A stretch of DNA of 41,385 nucleotides from Syntrophomonas_A sp050258735 (lineage in GTDB: Bacteria > Bacillota > Syntrophomonadia > Syntrophomonadales > Syntrophomonadaceae), in the NCBI GenBank assembly GCA_050258735.1, contig JBLMZJ010000061.1, positions 1 to 41,385 on the forward strand, read 5' to 3'. The position numbers and the translations under genes are program-made. The notes beneath the pieces are model-generated. The model did no database searches, was not told the DNA's origin, and saw only the letters and a list, made by a program, of their open reading frames with translations. The stretch's first letter is position 1. Each line of letters begins with the position of its first letter. Shown piece by piece: positions 17,059 to 26,164 of this stretch.

Positions 17059-17205
17059 CTATGCCTTATGGGCAGGGAGAGGGGTGGAGCAAAATTTGCA
17101 GACTGCACCCTTTTTCAACGTTTTGATTGCCACCATCTGCTTCTTCTTGCAGCGAGGGCATTTTATTTCCTTGAAGAAAACCGGGATCGAGAAAAATGGA
17201 TTCAT
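17059..17205 (-). CDS. 48-residue zinc-ribbon protein
   Basis: A short gene next to the antiporter gene. The protein starts MNPFFSIPVFFKEIKCPRC and has two Cys pairs, CPRC (16-19) and CKFC (36-39), separated by 16 residues. That is a classic zinc-ribbon knuckle arrangement, in a Lys-rich background. An AAGGAGG ribosome site lies seven bases before the ATG at 17205 and right after the antiporter stop codon (17220), so the two genes are probably co-transcribed and translationally linked. I know of no assigned function. It may be a small nucleic-acid-binding or metal-binding protein (inference). Confidence 0.8.
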   Translation of the reverse strand: MNPFFSIPVFFKEIKCPRCKKKQMVAIKTLKKGAVCKFCSTPLPAHKA

Positions 17206-17219
17206 GGCAACCTCCTTAT

Positions 17220-19205
17220 CTATAAACCACTAAACAATCCTGAAACATTATTGATCAGCTCCGGTGTACCTAACAGCACTGCCTGGTCATCTTCCAGCAA
17301 CTCGGTATCGCCATCCGGGTTGATGATAGTTTCCGGCCCTCTCTGGATCAACAGCAGAGATACTCCGTATCTGCTTCGCAGCTCCATTTCAGCCAGAGTC
17401 TTTCCGACAGCCCGAGCCCCGGTTTCTACCCGAAGATTGGTGATCTCCGCATCGTGAAAGTGCAGTCTGATGTCATTCAAGTTAGGTGATTTTCTGGATA
17501 TACTGCGGAGCATTTCGTAGCCATCCGCTCTGACTTCAGCGATAAAATTCTCGATATCCACCCGGGGGACCAAGTACTTGCGCAGTACCAGAGTGAATAT
17601 CTCAACAGAGGTTTCAAATTCTTCAGGGATGATCTCATTGGCCCCAACCCGGAACAGGCCCTCGACCTCCTGGATATAACGGGTACGCACGATCAGGTGC
17701 ACCTCTGGACTGATTCGGCGTATAAGATCGCAGATCCGGATGGTGGCGGCCGCATCGGATATGGCTACTACCGCTACCCGGGCAACTGCTACATTGACCT
17801 GGCGCAGGACCTCAAGCTGGGTGGCATCGCCGAAATACACCGGTTCACCGTCACGGCGGGCATCACCGACCAGGTCCGGATTCATTTCCAGTATTACATA
17901 AGGGATACCGGAAGCAGCAGCTGCCCGGGCCAGGTTTTTGCCATTAACGCCAAAGCCGATGATTATCAAATGGTCTTCAAGAGCAGAGTCAGCATGGCAA
18001 GAATCAGTACCAGCACCGTACTTTAGCCTGCCGGGCAGGGGCAGCAGTAGTATCCCGCGGGCAATTGCCGGTGCCAGAGAGATGCAGAAGGGCGTCAAGA
18101 TCATGGTCAGTACCGAAACAATAATAAAGAACTGATAGAAGCTGCTGCTGAGCAGCCCGTAATCCAGTCCATAACTGGAGAGTATGAAAGCAAATTCCCC
18201 CACCTGTCCCAGAGCCAATCCGCTAAGTATGGCAGTGCGCAGCGGGAACCCCAGGGCCAGGACCACCAGAGCCGCAATCAAAGCCTTGCCAGCCAGGACC
18301 GCTAGGGCTGCCCCGGCAAATTCCAGGGGATGGTGGGCAAAGGTTTGTATATTGAACAACATACCGACTGATACGAAGAATATGCTGGTGAAGACATCAC
18401 GAAAAGGCAATATATTGCCCAGGGCCTGGTGGCTGTACTCGGATTCGGAGATGATAAGTCCGGCGAGGAATGCTCCCAGCGAAATGGACAACCCTATACT
18501 GGAAGTCAACCAGGTCACGGCCAGGCCCATGGTAACAGTACTTAACAGAAATAATTCCCGGCTCTTCTGCCGGGCAATCTGCTGTAACAGGAAGGGGGCG
18601 GCCCAGCGGGCACTGATATAAACCAATCCCAGTACCAGAATGACTTTACCCAGCATGGCCAAGGGTGAACCGGACAGATTCCCTGTGCTGCTGTCAGCCA
18701 ATAGGGGAGTCAAGAGCATCATGGGGATAATAATAAGATCCTGGAAGATAAGGATGCCTAAAACATTGCGGCCATGGGGACTGTCGATTTCCGATCTGTC
18801 CTGCATCACCTTGAGAACAATAGCCGTACTGCTTAGGGCGAGCAGACAGCCCACGAAAACAGCCGGTCTATATGGCATGCCCGTTCTGATCATGACGAAG
18901 GCTGCTGCCGCAATGGTCAGAGCCACCTGCAGACTGCCTCCCAGCAATACGCTGCGCCTGATCTGCACCAGCTGACTAAGGGAGAATTCGATGCCGATGG
19001 TGAACAAAAGCAGGATGATGCCAAATTCGGCCATGACTTTCACGGCTTCGACGTCATTTATAAGACCCAGACCATAAGGGCCCGCCAGCACTCCAGTGAT
19101 CAGAAAGCCAACCACGCTGGGGATGGTCAGCTTCTGGCACACGAAGATAACGGCTATGGACAGGGCAAATATTATGATTATGTCATTAAGCAGGGGGATG
19201 CTCAT
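17220..19205 (-). CDS. KefB-type cation:proton antiporter with RCK domains
   Basis: A monovalent cation (K+ or Na+)/H+ antiporter of the CPA2 family. The N-terminal 380 or so residues form about twelve membrane helices (VVGFLITGVLAGPYGLG, LLFTIGIEFSLSQL, LALSSTAIVLKVMQ, GILIFQDLIIIPMMLL). A cytoplasmic TrkA-N domain follows from about residue 410, with the nucleotide-binding IIGFGVNGKNLARAA and ILEMNPD. A TrkA-C domain is at the end (about 580-661). The 661 residues are normal for this architecture. The RCK domains gate transport in response to nucleotides or ions. There is no KefF-like partner and no glutathione-binding evidence, so the name kefB is not assigned. The ATG at 19205 has GCGGAGG upstream. 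It is co-oriented with the small zinc-ribbon gene downstream. Confidence 0.9.
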   Translation of the reverse strand: MSIPLLNDIIIIFALSIAVIFVCQKLTIPSVVGFLITGVLAGPYGLGLINDVEAVKVMAEFGIILLLFTIGIEFSLSQLVQIRRSVLLGGSLQVALTIAAAAFVMIRTGMPYRPAVFVGCLLALSSTAIVLKVMQDRSEIDSPHGRNVLGILIFQDLIIIPMMLLTPLLADSSTGNLSGSPLAMLGKVILVLGLVYISARWAAPFLLQQIARQKSRELFLLSTVTMGLAVTWLTSSIGLSISLGAFLAGLIISESEYSHQALGNILPFRDVFTSIFFVSVGMLFNIQTFAHHPLEFAGAALAVLAGKALIAALVVLALGFPLRTAILSGLALGQVGEFAFILSSYGLDYGLLSSSFYQFFIIVSVLTMILTPFCISLAPAIARGILLLPLPGRLKYGAGTDSCHADSALEDHLIIIGFGVNGKNLARAAAASGIPYVILEMNPDLVGDARRDGEPVYFGDATQLEVLRQVNVAVARVAVVAISDAAATIRICDLIRRISPEVHLIVRTRYIQEVEGLFRVGANEIIPEEFETSVEIFTLVLRKYLVPRVDIENFIAEVRADGYEMLRSISRKSPNLNDIRLHFHDAEITNLRVETGARAVGKTLAEMELRSRYGVSLLLIQRGPETIINPDGDTELLEDDQAVLLGTPELINNVSGLFSGL

Positions 19206-19266
19206 AATGGCCTCCGCGAAATGGTAGTATACACCAGATATATTTTAATTGTAACATATTTGCCCT

Positions 19267-19292
19267 GAGCCGCTCGAAGGAGAAGGCGGCTC
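19267..19292. other. Hairpin in the divergent spacer
   Basis: GAGCCGC (19267-19273) pairs with GCGGCTC (19286-19292) around a 12-nt loop. It lies between the divergently transcribed antiporter and glycosidase-like genes, where a terminator is not expected. It could be an operator or a leader structure. Confidence 0.35.
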
Positions 19293-19387
19293 TACTTTTA
19301 GATAGAGATTTTTCTCACTTTAATAGATAATTATGCTATAAGGACTATCCACCGTTGTCATAAGAATGGACTTAAGGGGAGGAGTAT

Positions 19388-21514
19388 ATGACTCAAAACC
19401 AGATGAAATGGTTGGTCAGATTCATTATCGTCGGCATAGTAGCTGCTGCAGTCCTGTGGTTGGTCCAGGATTACCGTAAGAGTCATTATGTCCCTGCTCT
19501 CTATACTGATGCCGGGTTGACCATGAACGCCCGGACTTCGGGGGATTACCTGCAGATATACCGGCAGGGCCAATGGGAGAAGCTGTACATAAAAGGCGTC
19601 AATCTGGGCACCGCCCTGCCGGGGAAATGGTTTACCGAATTCCCGGAGGAGGAAGAGACCTACACTGAATGGTTCGAGCAGATAGGTGCCATGAACGCAA
19701 ATACCGTCAGGGTCTATACGCTGCTCAACCCTCAGTTCTATAAAGCTCTTCTTGAGTATAATCAGGCTCATCGGGACCAGCCCCTTTACCTGCTGCAGGA
19801 GATCTGGCCGGAGGAGAACCCTGCCGGGGGGGATCTGCTGCAGGATAAGTATCAGGATAGTCTACGGCAGGAGATCCGCTACGGTATCGATGCCATTCAC
19901 GGGCAGGCAGTGATAAAAGAACGCAAGGGGCGAGCCTGGGGCGAATACAAGAGCAATGTTGCGCCCTATCTGCTGGGATACCTGGTGGGGCGCGAACTGG
20001 AACCGCAAGAGGTAGCTGCAACCGATAAGCTTAACGCCGGGGCAAAGTATTCCGGTGCATTCCTGGGGGTGGCCGAGGGCAGCCCTACTGAGGTATTCCT
20101 GGCCCGGGCCTGCAACTATGTGGCCGAATATGAGGGGAAGACCTATCATTGGCAGCATCCGGTGGCCATAGTCAGCTGGCCCACCCTGGATCCCATGTTG
20201 CACGATACCGAGCTCAACGAACAGGGCAAGAAGAGCCTCGAATACAACGACAGTGAGACAGTCGATATATGCGATATAGACAGAAAACCAGCTCTGAAAT
20301 GCGGTTTCTTTGGCGCCTATCATATCTATCCCAACTATCCGGATTTCATGAACGAGGAACCGTCCTATGATCAATACCATGATCAGGAGGGGCGCTTGCG
20401 TTACGGGGGATATCTGCGTGATTTCCGCCAGCACAGCCACCGCTACCCGTCCCTGGTCGCTGAATTCGGCCTGGCTACCGGCATGGGACGAGCCCACTAC
20501 AGCCCGGACGGCTATCACCATGGCGGCATGACCGAGACCCAGCAGGGGCAAGGTATAGCCCGCATGGCGAAAGCCATTGAGCGCGAGGGATACATGGGCA
20601 GCGTTATTTTCGAATGGATGGATGAGTGGGCCAAGAAGACCTGGACCGATGAGGCCGTGATGATCCCTTATGAACGGCACGTCCTGTGGCATAATGCGGT
20701 CGATCCCGAACAAAATTACGGCATCCTGGCCTATGAAGCCATCGAACCGAAAAAGACAGCTTATGAACTGAAAGGGTCTGATGCAGTCAAAAAGCTCGGG
20801 ATGAAGGCCAACGAAAGTTATCTTTACCTGGAGATCAAGGCCGATGGCAAGGTGGATCTCAACCGGCAGGAGTGGATGATCGGCCTGGATACTTATGATC
20901 GCAGCCGGGGCGATTTTCGTTTTCCTGGCGCCGGCGGTCTGAAGACACCGACCGGGATGGAGTTTATGATCTCATTGCACCAGGGCAATCGCGGCAGTCT
21001 GCAGGTCATTCCGTCATATAACCCCGGGAGTTATAGATTTGCATCCCGGAAATCTGACAAGGGTATTTATGAGAACATAGAACCGATCATCAACAAGGCC
21101 CGGGTGACCAACGATGGAAGACAGATCGCAGCCATCAGGGACAATTTCAGCACTCTGCGCTATGGTGCCTGGACGGACAATGCCCACTGGTATATCGACG
21201 ACGATCTGATCCGTATCCGCATACCCTGGACTCGTTTGAATGTGACGGATCCCACCAGTTTCAGAGTCCTGAATGACCCCGGCAAGTATTATGATTACCC
21301 CGCCCGGGACACCCTGAAGACGATCAAGACCCAGGGCTTTAACGTATACATCCAGGTCCGGGATGGTGAGGGCAAGACCATGGGCCTGCTGCCCGGGAAC
21401 AGGAACCTCAGTAAGACCGCGCCTTATCTCTGGGCAAATTGGGATTACCCCTTATATCAGTCCCGGCTCAAAGCCAGCTACTATATAGTGCGTGACGCTT
21501 TTGCCCGGATGTAG
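19388..21514 (+). CDS. Membrane-anchored glycosidase-like protein
   Basis: A 708-residue protein with one N-terminal membrane helix (about 9-26), after which the rest is probably extracytoplasmic. Residues 65-440 look like a TIM-barrel glycosidase of the GH2/GH5 kind. KLYIKGVNLGTALPG and MNANTVRVYTLL mark the first strands. GYLVGRELEP offers a Glu where an acid/base residue would lie, and SLVAEFGLATG and VIFEWMDEW offer Glu residues for the nucleophile. The C-terminal 220 residues, with YLYLEIKADGKVDLN and IRIPWTRLNVTDP, look like a beta-sandwich (CBM9 or DOMON-like). The assignment rests on motif shape, not on a match to a named enzyme. The substrate, perhaps a cell-wall or exopolysaccharide glycan, is unknown. 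The ATG has GGGGAGGAG upstream. Confidence 0.65.
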   Translation: MTQNQMKWLVRFIIVGIVAAAVLWLVQDYRKSHYVPALYTDAGLTMNARTSGDYLQIYRQGQWEKLYIKGVNLGTALPGKWFTEFPEEEETYTEWFEQIGAMNANTVRVYTLLNPQFYKALLEYNQAHRDQPLYLLQEIWPEENPAGGDLLQDKYQDSLRQEIRYGIDAIHGQAVIKERKGRAWGEYKSNVAPYLLGYLVGRELEPQEVAATDKLNAGAKYSGAFLGVAEGSPTEVFLARACNYVAEYEGKTYHWQHPVAIVSWPTLDPMLHDTELNEQGKKSLEYNDSETVDICDIDRKPALKCGFFGAYHIYPNYPDFMNEEPSYDQYHDQEGRLRYGGYLRDFRQHSHRYPSLVAEFGLATGMGRAHYSPDGYHHGGMTETQQGQGIARMAKAIEREGYMGSVIFEWMDEWAKKTWTDEAVMIPYERHVLWHNAVDPEQNYGILAYEAIEPKKTAYELKGSDAVKKLGMKANESYLYLEIKADGKVDLNRQEWMIGLDTYDRSRGDFRFPGAGGLKTPTGMEFMISLHQGNRGSLQVIPSYNPGSYRFASRKSDKGIYENIEPIINKARVTNDGRQIAAIRDNFSTLRYGAWTDNAHWYIDDDLIRIRIPWTRLNVTDPTSFRVLNDPGKYYDYPARDTLKTIKTQGFNVYIQVRDGEGKTMGLLPGNRNLSKTAPYLWANWDYPLYQSRLKASYYIVRDAFARM

Positions 21515-21802
21515 AGCTGGAGGAGGGCTTGACGCCATGCAAAACAACCGCCCTGATAAGTAAAATACATCCATCCGATAAAGGATTTTTCCATAGCAAA
21601 GGCGAAACAAGCATATTGACAACCAAGCCCGGTTTAGACGAACAAGACGATCGTATTGGTTGTTAAAAGTTTTGGCCGCTCGGTAAAACAGCCAATTTGA
21701 GTCTTCGGATAGGCTGATACCTTGTTACCATTGATTCCAACTCAATGCTGTTATAGATTATTTCCCGGTCCCTGGTATCCATAGATAGGGAGGTAGTATT
21801 AG
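21515..21802. other. 288-bp spacer before the hybrid kinase gene
   Basis: No open frame looks coding. ACAACCAA (21619-21626) and TTGGTTGT (21656-21663) can form a stem around a 29-nt loop, followed by TAAAAGTTTTGG, and may end the upstream transcript. I looked for a c-di-GMP riboswitch because of the downstream genes and did not find one. Confidence 0.35.
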
Positions 21803-24800
21803 ATGCCGTCCGAACATCTGCGCAGTGTTCAGAATCTGCTGAATTTCCTGGATGATTATGTTTTTGTTTTGAGCGAGAAAGGGAAGTTCACTTTTGCCAA
21901 TACTTCTGCCCTTCACGCCCTGGGATATACCCTGCGGGAAATAGCAGGCAAAGAATTTATCACCATAATACCATCGGAAAAACAGGAAGAAGCCAAGCTG
22001 TATATAGAGGAAATGCTGGCCGGAAGAAGGGATTCCTGCCCGATACCTCTGTACACCAGGGATGGCACGTACATATCTGTTGAGACCCGCATGGTCAAGG
22101 AGATCTGGCAGGGCGAATTGGTGACCCTGGTCATCAGTCGTGATTTTTCACAATTGGATGAGGCCAACGCCCGTTTTTACAGGGCCTTTACCACCAACCC
22201 TGCCATCATGATGATAACTTCCGTAAAAGAAGGCAGATTCATCGATGTGAACGATGCGTTCCTGAATACCCTGGGGTTCAGCCGGGAAGAGGTCATCGGA
22301 CGGACCACGGTTGAAATCGGTTTAATGACGGCAGAAACCCAGAGGTTTATATATGATGAATTCAAGAGTAAAGGGTTCATCCGGGAGCGCGAAATCAGCG
22401 TGTTTACCCGGAATGGCTGCGAACGCCGGGTCATTCAGGCGGTGGATGATCTTGAGGTCAACGAACACCACTTAATTCTATCAGTGATGATCGATATCAC
22501 CGACCGCAAGCAGGTCGAGGACAAACTACGGGAAGCTCAGGAACGCTATTCCTCAGCACTAGAGTGCAGCGGGAACGGGGTATGGGATTGGGATGCCCTA
22601 CATGATAAAGTGGTTTTCTCCAAGGAATGGAAGGATATGTTGGGGTATACCGAGGATGAGATCGGTGATGGCTTGGACGAATGGATCAGCCGGGTCCATC
22701 CTGATGATTTGGAGGCCACCCGGACCGAACTGCAGAATCATCTGGACGGGCTCACCCCGGTTTATGAAAGTGAACACCGCCTGCGTACCCGGGATGGCAC
22801 CTATAAATGGATCCTGGACCGGGGAAAGGTTATCGAGCGGGATGCCGCCGGCAAGCCGTTGCGGGCTATCGGAACCCATACCGACATTACCAGCATCAAG
22901 GAGTCTCAGGAAGAACTAAGTCGTACCCGGTCACAGTTAAAAGCGATTTTGGACAATGTTCCCCTGCTGGCCTGGTTCAAGGATGCAGAGGGGCATTACA
23001 TAGAAGTCAACAAGGTATTCGAAAAATCCTGCGCATTGAGCCGTGATCAGATCATCGGCCATGATGCAACTGATATCTGGCCGAGCGAGTTCGCAATGGA
23101 ATCGATCTACGAAGACCAGGTAGTCATGAACGAGTGCAAACAGGTCAGCCGGGAGGGCCAGATGCCCGATAAAATGGGCGGAGAATGGTTCAGCTTTTTC
23201 AAGACCCCGGTCCTGGATCATGACGGCACGGTCATAGGAATTACCGGAATAGCCAGAGATATTACCGAGAGCCGTAAACTGGAGGGTGAATTAAGAAAAC
23301 AGCGGGCCTTCCTAAAATCGATGCTCGATGCCATCCCCGATCTGGTTTTCTACAAGGATGTCAACAGTATCTATCTAGGCTGCAATACGGCTTTCGCCCA
23401 ACGTTTCATAGGCTGGCAGGAAAAAGACATTATTGGCAGCACCGACCTTGACTTCGTCGGTGATAAGGAGCTGGCCGAGTTTTTCCGGGCCAAGGACCGT
23501 GAGGTCCTGGAAGCCGGGGTCTCCCGGATCAATGAGGAGACCCTTACCATGGTGGACGGAAGCATAGTAGAAGCCGAGACGGTCAAGACTCCCTTCTATG
23601 ATGAAGATGGCAGGGCGGCCGGGTTGATCGGCGTAGCCCGCGACATCACCAAGCGCAAAAAGGCACAAAACGAGCTGCTCATTAGACAAAGGATGCTGAC
23701 CAATCTTTCAGCGGCTATCAATGAATTGCTGGTAAACAGTGATATCCACCAGGCCATCAGCCGCTGCCTGGCTTTACTGGGAGAAGCCACCGGAGTGGAC
23801 CGGGTCTATCTGTTTGAAAATCGTTATATAGACGGGGAGGGTTTCACCACTCAGACTATGGAGTGGAATTCCGGGGATTTCGAGTCGCAGACCGATAATC
23901 CCAAACTCCGTGATCTACCCTTCTGTTCTGCCTGGACCATAATCGATCCATTGATCGAAGGTAAGGCAGTGAAAACCCTGATCAAGGAGATTGAGGACCA
24001 AGAGCTTCGGGATTTCCTGGCGGAGCAATCTATCAAGGCATTATTGATCTTACCCATAACGGTCGGAGGCTTGTTCTGGGGTTTCGTCGGTTTCGACGAT
24101 TGTCAGAACGAACGGGAGTGGACCGAAGATGAATTTTCCCTGCTCCAGTCCTTTGCCAATTCTCTGGCCGAAGCCATCCAGCGCGGGCAAATGGAGCAGA
24201 ATTTGGCCCATGCCAAAGAGGATGCCGAGATGGCCAACCACTCCAAGTCGCTTTTCCTGGCTAATATGTCCCATGAGATACGCACCCCCATGAACGGAAT
24301 CCTGGGTTTCCTGGACTTGCTCCAGGAAACTGGGTTGAGCAATGAACAACGGGATTATGTCCAGGAGGCCCATACCGCTTCCGAAGTGCTTTTGTATCTG
24401 ATAAATGACATCCTGGACTTTTCAAAGATCGAAGCCGGCAAGATGCGGATGGACGAGATCGAGTTCAATATCCGCAACGCAGTGGAGGAGGCGGTTTCCC
24501 TGCAGGCCCCCCGGGCGCGGGAGAAAGGGCTGGCTCTGCACACCCTTATAAAATCAAATGTGCCGGAAGTCCTTATCGGTGATCCGGGCCGTCTGCGTCA
24601 GATACTGAACAATTTGCTCAGCAATGCTGTTAAGTTCACCAGTTACGGCGAGATCCTGGTTACGGTCGAACTGCAGTATGAGACTATGGACCGGGTCAAG
24701 GTCTTTTTTGAAGTCTGTGATACCGGTATCGGCATAGCCCGGGAAGATATGGACAAACTCTTTAAACCCTTCACCCAGGTGGACGCTTCAACGACCCGTA

Positions 24801-26113
24801 AATATGGCGGGACCGGTCTGGGTTTGACCATAACCAAGCAGTTGGTCACCATGATGGATGGTGATGTATTCGTAGAGAGCGAATCGGGTAAAGGGTCGAA
24901 GTTCAGTTTTACGGCAATATTCAAGCCTGGTCAGAAAAAAGCCGAGCCGGTCCAGTACAAATATGCCGAGATCAAGGGGACCCGGGTACTTATAGTGGAT
25001 GATAACTATAACAACCGCAGGATCATCCGCACCTATCTGGAAGATGCCGGATGCCAGGTACAGGAAGCTGATTCCGGAGAAAAGGCCATCGCTATGTTGT
25101 CAGAAGGGAATCAACATCCGGTAGACGTCGCTATTGTAGATTATCAGATGCCAGGCATGACCGGATGCGAAATGGGAACAGCCATCAGCTCAACATCATT
25201 GGGCAGCGGCCTGCGCCTGATCATGCTTACCTCGGCAGCCCAGAAGGGTGATATCAACCTGGCCAAGGAATGTGGTTTTGCAGGCTATCTCTCCAAACCA
25301 GTCCGGCGGGATGAACTGCTGAAATGCATATCCATGGTACTGGGCCTCAAAGACCAGGACACCGGGGCAGATCTGATAGTGACACGTTATATGGTAAAGG
25401 ACCATCCCCTGCCGGCACGTCTGAAATTCCTGTTGGTCGAAGACAATGAGATGAACCAGAAGATAATCAGCAAGATGCTGCAAAAGAGGGGAGCCCATTG
25501 TGACATAGCCAACAGCGGGTTGGAAGCCCTCATCGCCCTGGAGGAAAAACAGTACGATATCATATTTATGGATTGTCAGATGCCGGTGATGGACGGTTAT
25601 GAAGCCACCGGCCGCATCAGGCAGATGGAGGGTTCCAGCCGGCATACCATCATCATCGCCATGACCGCCAATGCCATGGAGGGTGACCGAGAAAGGTGTC
25701 TGGCAGCCGGGATGGACGATTATATCAGCAAACCGGTGGATTTCGAGAAGATGTTCAGATTGATCGATAAGTATACCGGAGGGAAAGAAGAGTCACGGAA
25801 ACTGGACGCCATGATGGAAGAAGGGCTGAAGATGTTCCTGGAGGAGACCGGCCTGGAACTGGCCGAATGCCAGGAGCTTTACCATGAATTCAGGAAGCGG
25901 CTGGCGGTCACCGTGGAGAACATGCAGGAAATGCTTCAAAAAGGTGATCTTACCGCTCTGCGTGCCGAGGCCCACAGCTTCAAAGGTTCTTCCGGTACTT
26001 TGCGGATAAATGAATTGTACGAGTTGTTCAAGAAGCTTGAACAACTGGCTATGGCCGGAGATGATAAGGGCAGCGCCAAGGTGCTGGATGAGATCAGCAA
26101 GCTGCTGCAGTAA
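21803..26113 (+). CDS. Hybrid sensor histidine kinase, PAS x5-GAF-HisKA-HATPase-REC-REC-Hpt
   Basis: A 1436-residue cytoplasmic-looking sensor with no membrane segment. Five PAS units run from about 10 to 610, some ending in GITGIARDIT or LIGVARDITK (PAC-type) sequences. A GAF domain follows (about 630-790). HisKA has the phospho-accepting His824 in ANMSHEIRTPMNG, with HATPase_c motifs LSNAVKFT, VCDTGIGI and KYGGTGLGLTI. Two receiver domains carry Asp1113 (AIVDYQMPGMTG) and Asp1257 (IFMDCQMPVMDGYEA). The C-terminal Hpt domain has His1391 in AEAHSFKGSSGTL. All phosphotransfer residues are present, so a full internal phosphorelay is possible. The ATG has GGGAGG upstream. The next gene, 51 bp downstream, is a REC-GGDEF protein that the Hpt domain could phosphorylate. 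The signal is unknown. Confidence 0.94.
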   Translation: MPSEHLRSVQNLLNFLDDYVFVLSEKGKFTFANTSALHALGYTLREIAGKEFITIIPSEKQEEAKLYIEEMLAGRRDSCPIPLYTRDGTYISVETRMVKEIWQGELVTLVISRDFSQLDEANARFYRAFTTNPAIMMITSVKEGRFIDVNDAFLNTLGFSREEVIGRTTVEIGLMTAETQRFIYDEFKSKGFIREREISVFTRNGCERRVIQAVDDLEVNEHHLILSVMIDITDRKQVEDKLREAQERYSSALECSGNGVWDWDALHDKVVFSKEWKDMLGYTEDEIGDGLDEWISRVHPDDLEATRTELQNHLDGLTPVYESEHRLRTRDGTYKWILDRGKVIERDAAGKPLRAIGTHTDITSIKESQEELSRTRSQLKAILDNVPLLAWFKDAEGHYIEVNKVFEKSCALSRDQIIGHDATDIWPSEFAMESIYEDQVVMNECKQVSREGQMPDKMGGEWFSFFKTPVLDHDGTVIGITGIARDITESRKLEGELRKQRAFLKSMLDAIPDLVFYKDVNSIYLGCNTAFAQRFIGWQEKDIIGSTDLDFVGDKELAEFFRAKDREVLEAGVSRINEETLTMVDGSIVEAETVKTPFYDEDGRAAGLIGVARDITKRKKAQNELLIRQRMLTNLSAAINELLVNSDIHQAISRCLALLGEATGVDRVYLFENRYIDGEGFTTQTMEWNSGDFESQTDNPKLRDLPFCSAWTIIDPLIEGKAVKTLIKEIEDQELRDFLAEQSIKALLILPITVGGLFWGFVGFDDCQNEREWTEDEFSLLQSFANSLAEAIQRGQMEQNLAHAKEDAEMANHSKSLFLANMSHEIRTPMNGILGFLDLLQETGLSNEQRDYVQEAHTASEVLLYLINDILDFSKIEAGKMRMDEIEFNIRNAVEEAVSLQAPRAREKGLALHTLIKSNVPEVLIGDPGRLRQILNNLLSNAVKFTSYGEILVTVELQYETMDRVKVFFEVCDTGIGIAREDMDKLFKPFTQVDASTTRKYGGTGLGLTITKQLVTMMDGDVFVESESGKGSKFSFTAIFKPGQKKAEPVQYKYAEIKGTRVLIVDDNYNNRRIIRTYLEDAGCQVQEADSGEKAIAMLSEGNQHPVDVAIVDYQMPGMTGCEMGTAISSTSLGSGLRLIMLTSAAQKGDINLAKECGFAGYLSKPVRRDELLKCISMVLGLKDQDTGADLIVTRYMVKDHPLPARLKFLLVEDNEMNQKIISKMLQKRGAHCDIANSGLEALIALEEKQYDIIFMDCQMPVMDGYEATGRIRQMEGSSRHTIIIAMTANAMEGDRERCLAAGMDDYISKPVDFEKMFRLIDKYTGGKEESRKLDAMMEEGLKMFLEETGLELAECQELYHEFRKRLAVTVENMQEMLQKGDLTALRAEAHSFKGSSGTLRINELYELFKKLEQLAMAGDDKGSAKVLDEISKLLQ

Positions 26114-26164
26114 TAGTACGACCGGGCTTCATAAGAAATGTTATTGGGAATGGGAGGTATCCCG

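Noticed and set aside
21515..21802. Possible c-di-GMP riboswitch before the hybrid kinase gene
   Set aside because: A GCAAAGGCGAAAC stretch drew attention, but the conserved GEMM-I features (the second helix and receptor sequence in the right order) are not present.
26138..26164. Earlier ATG start for the REC-GGDEF protein
   Set aside because: It lacks a ribosome site and adds nine residues before the first strand of the receiver domain. The ATG at 26165 has GGGAGG at proper spacing.
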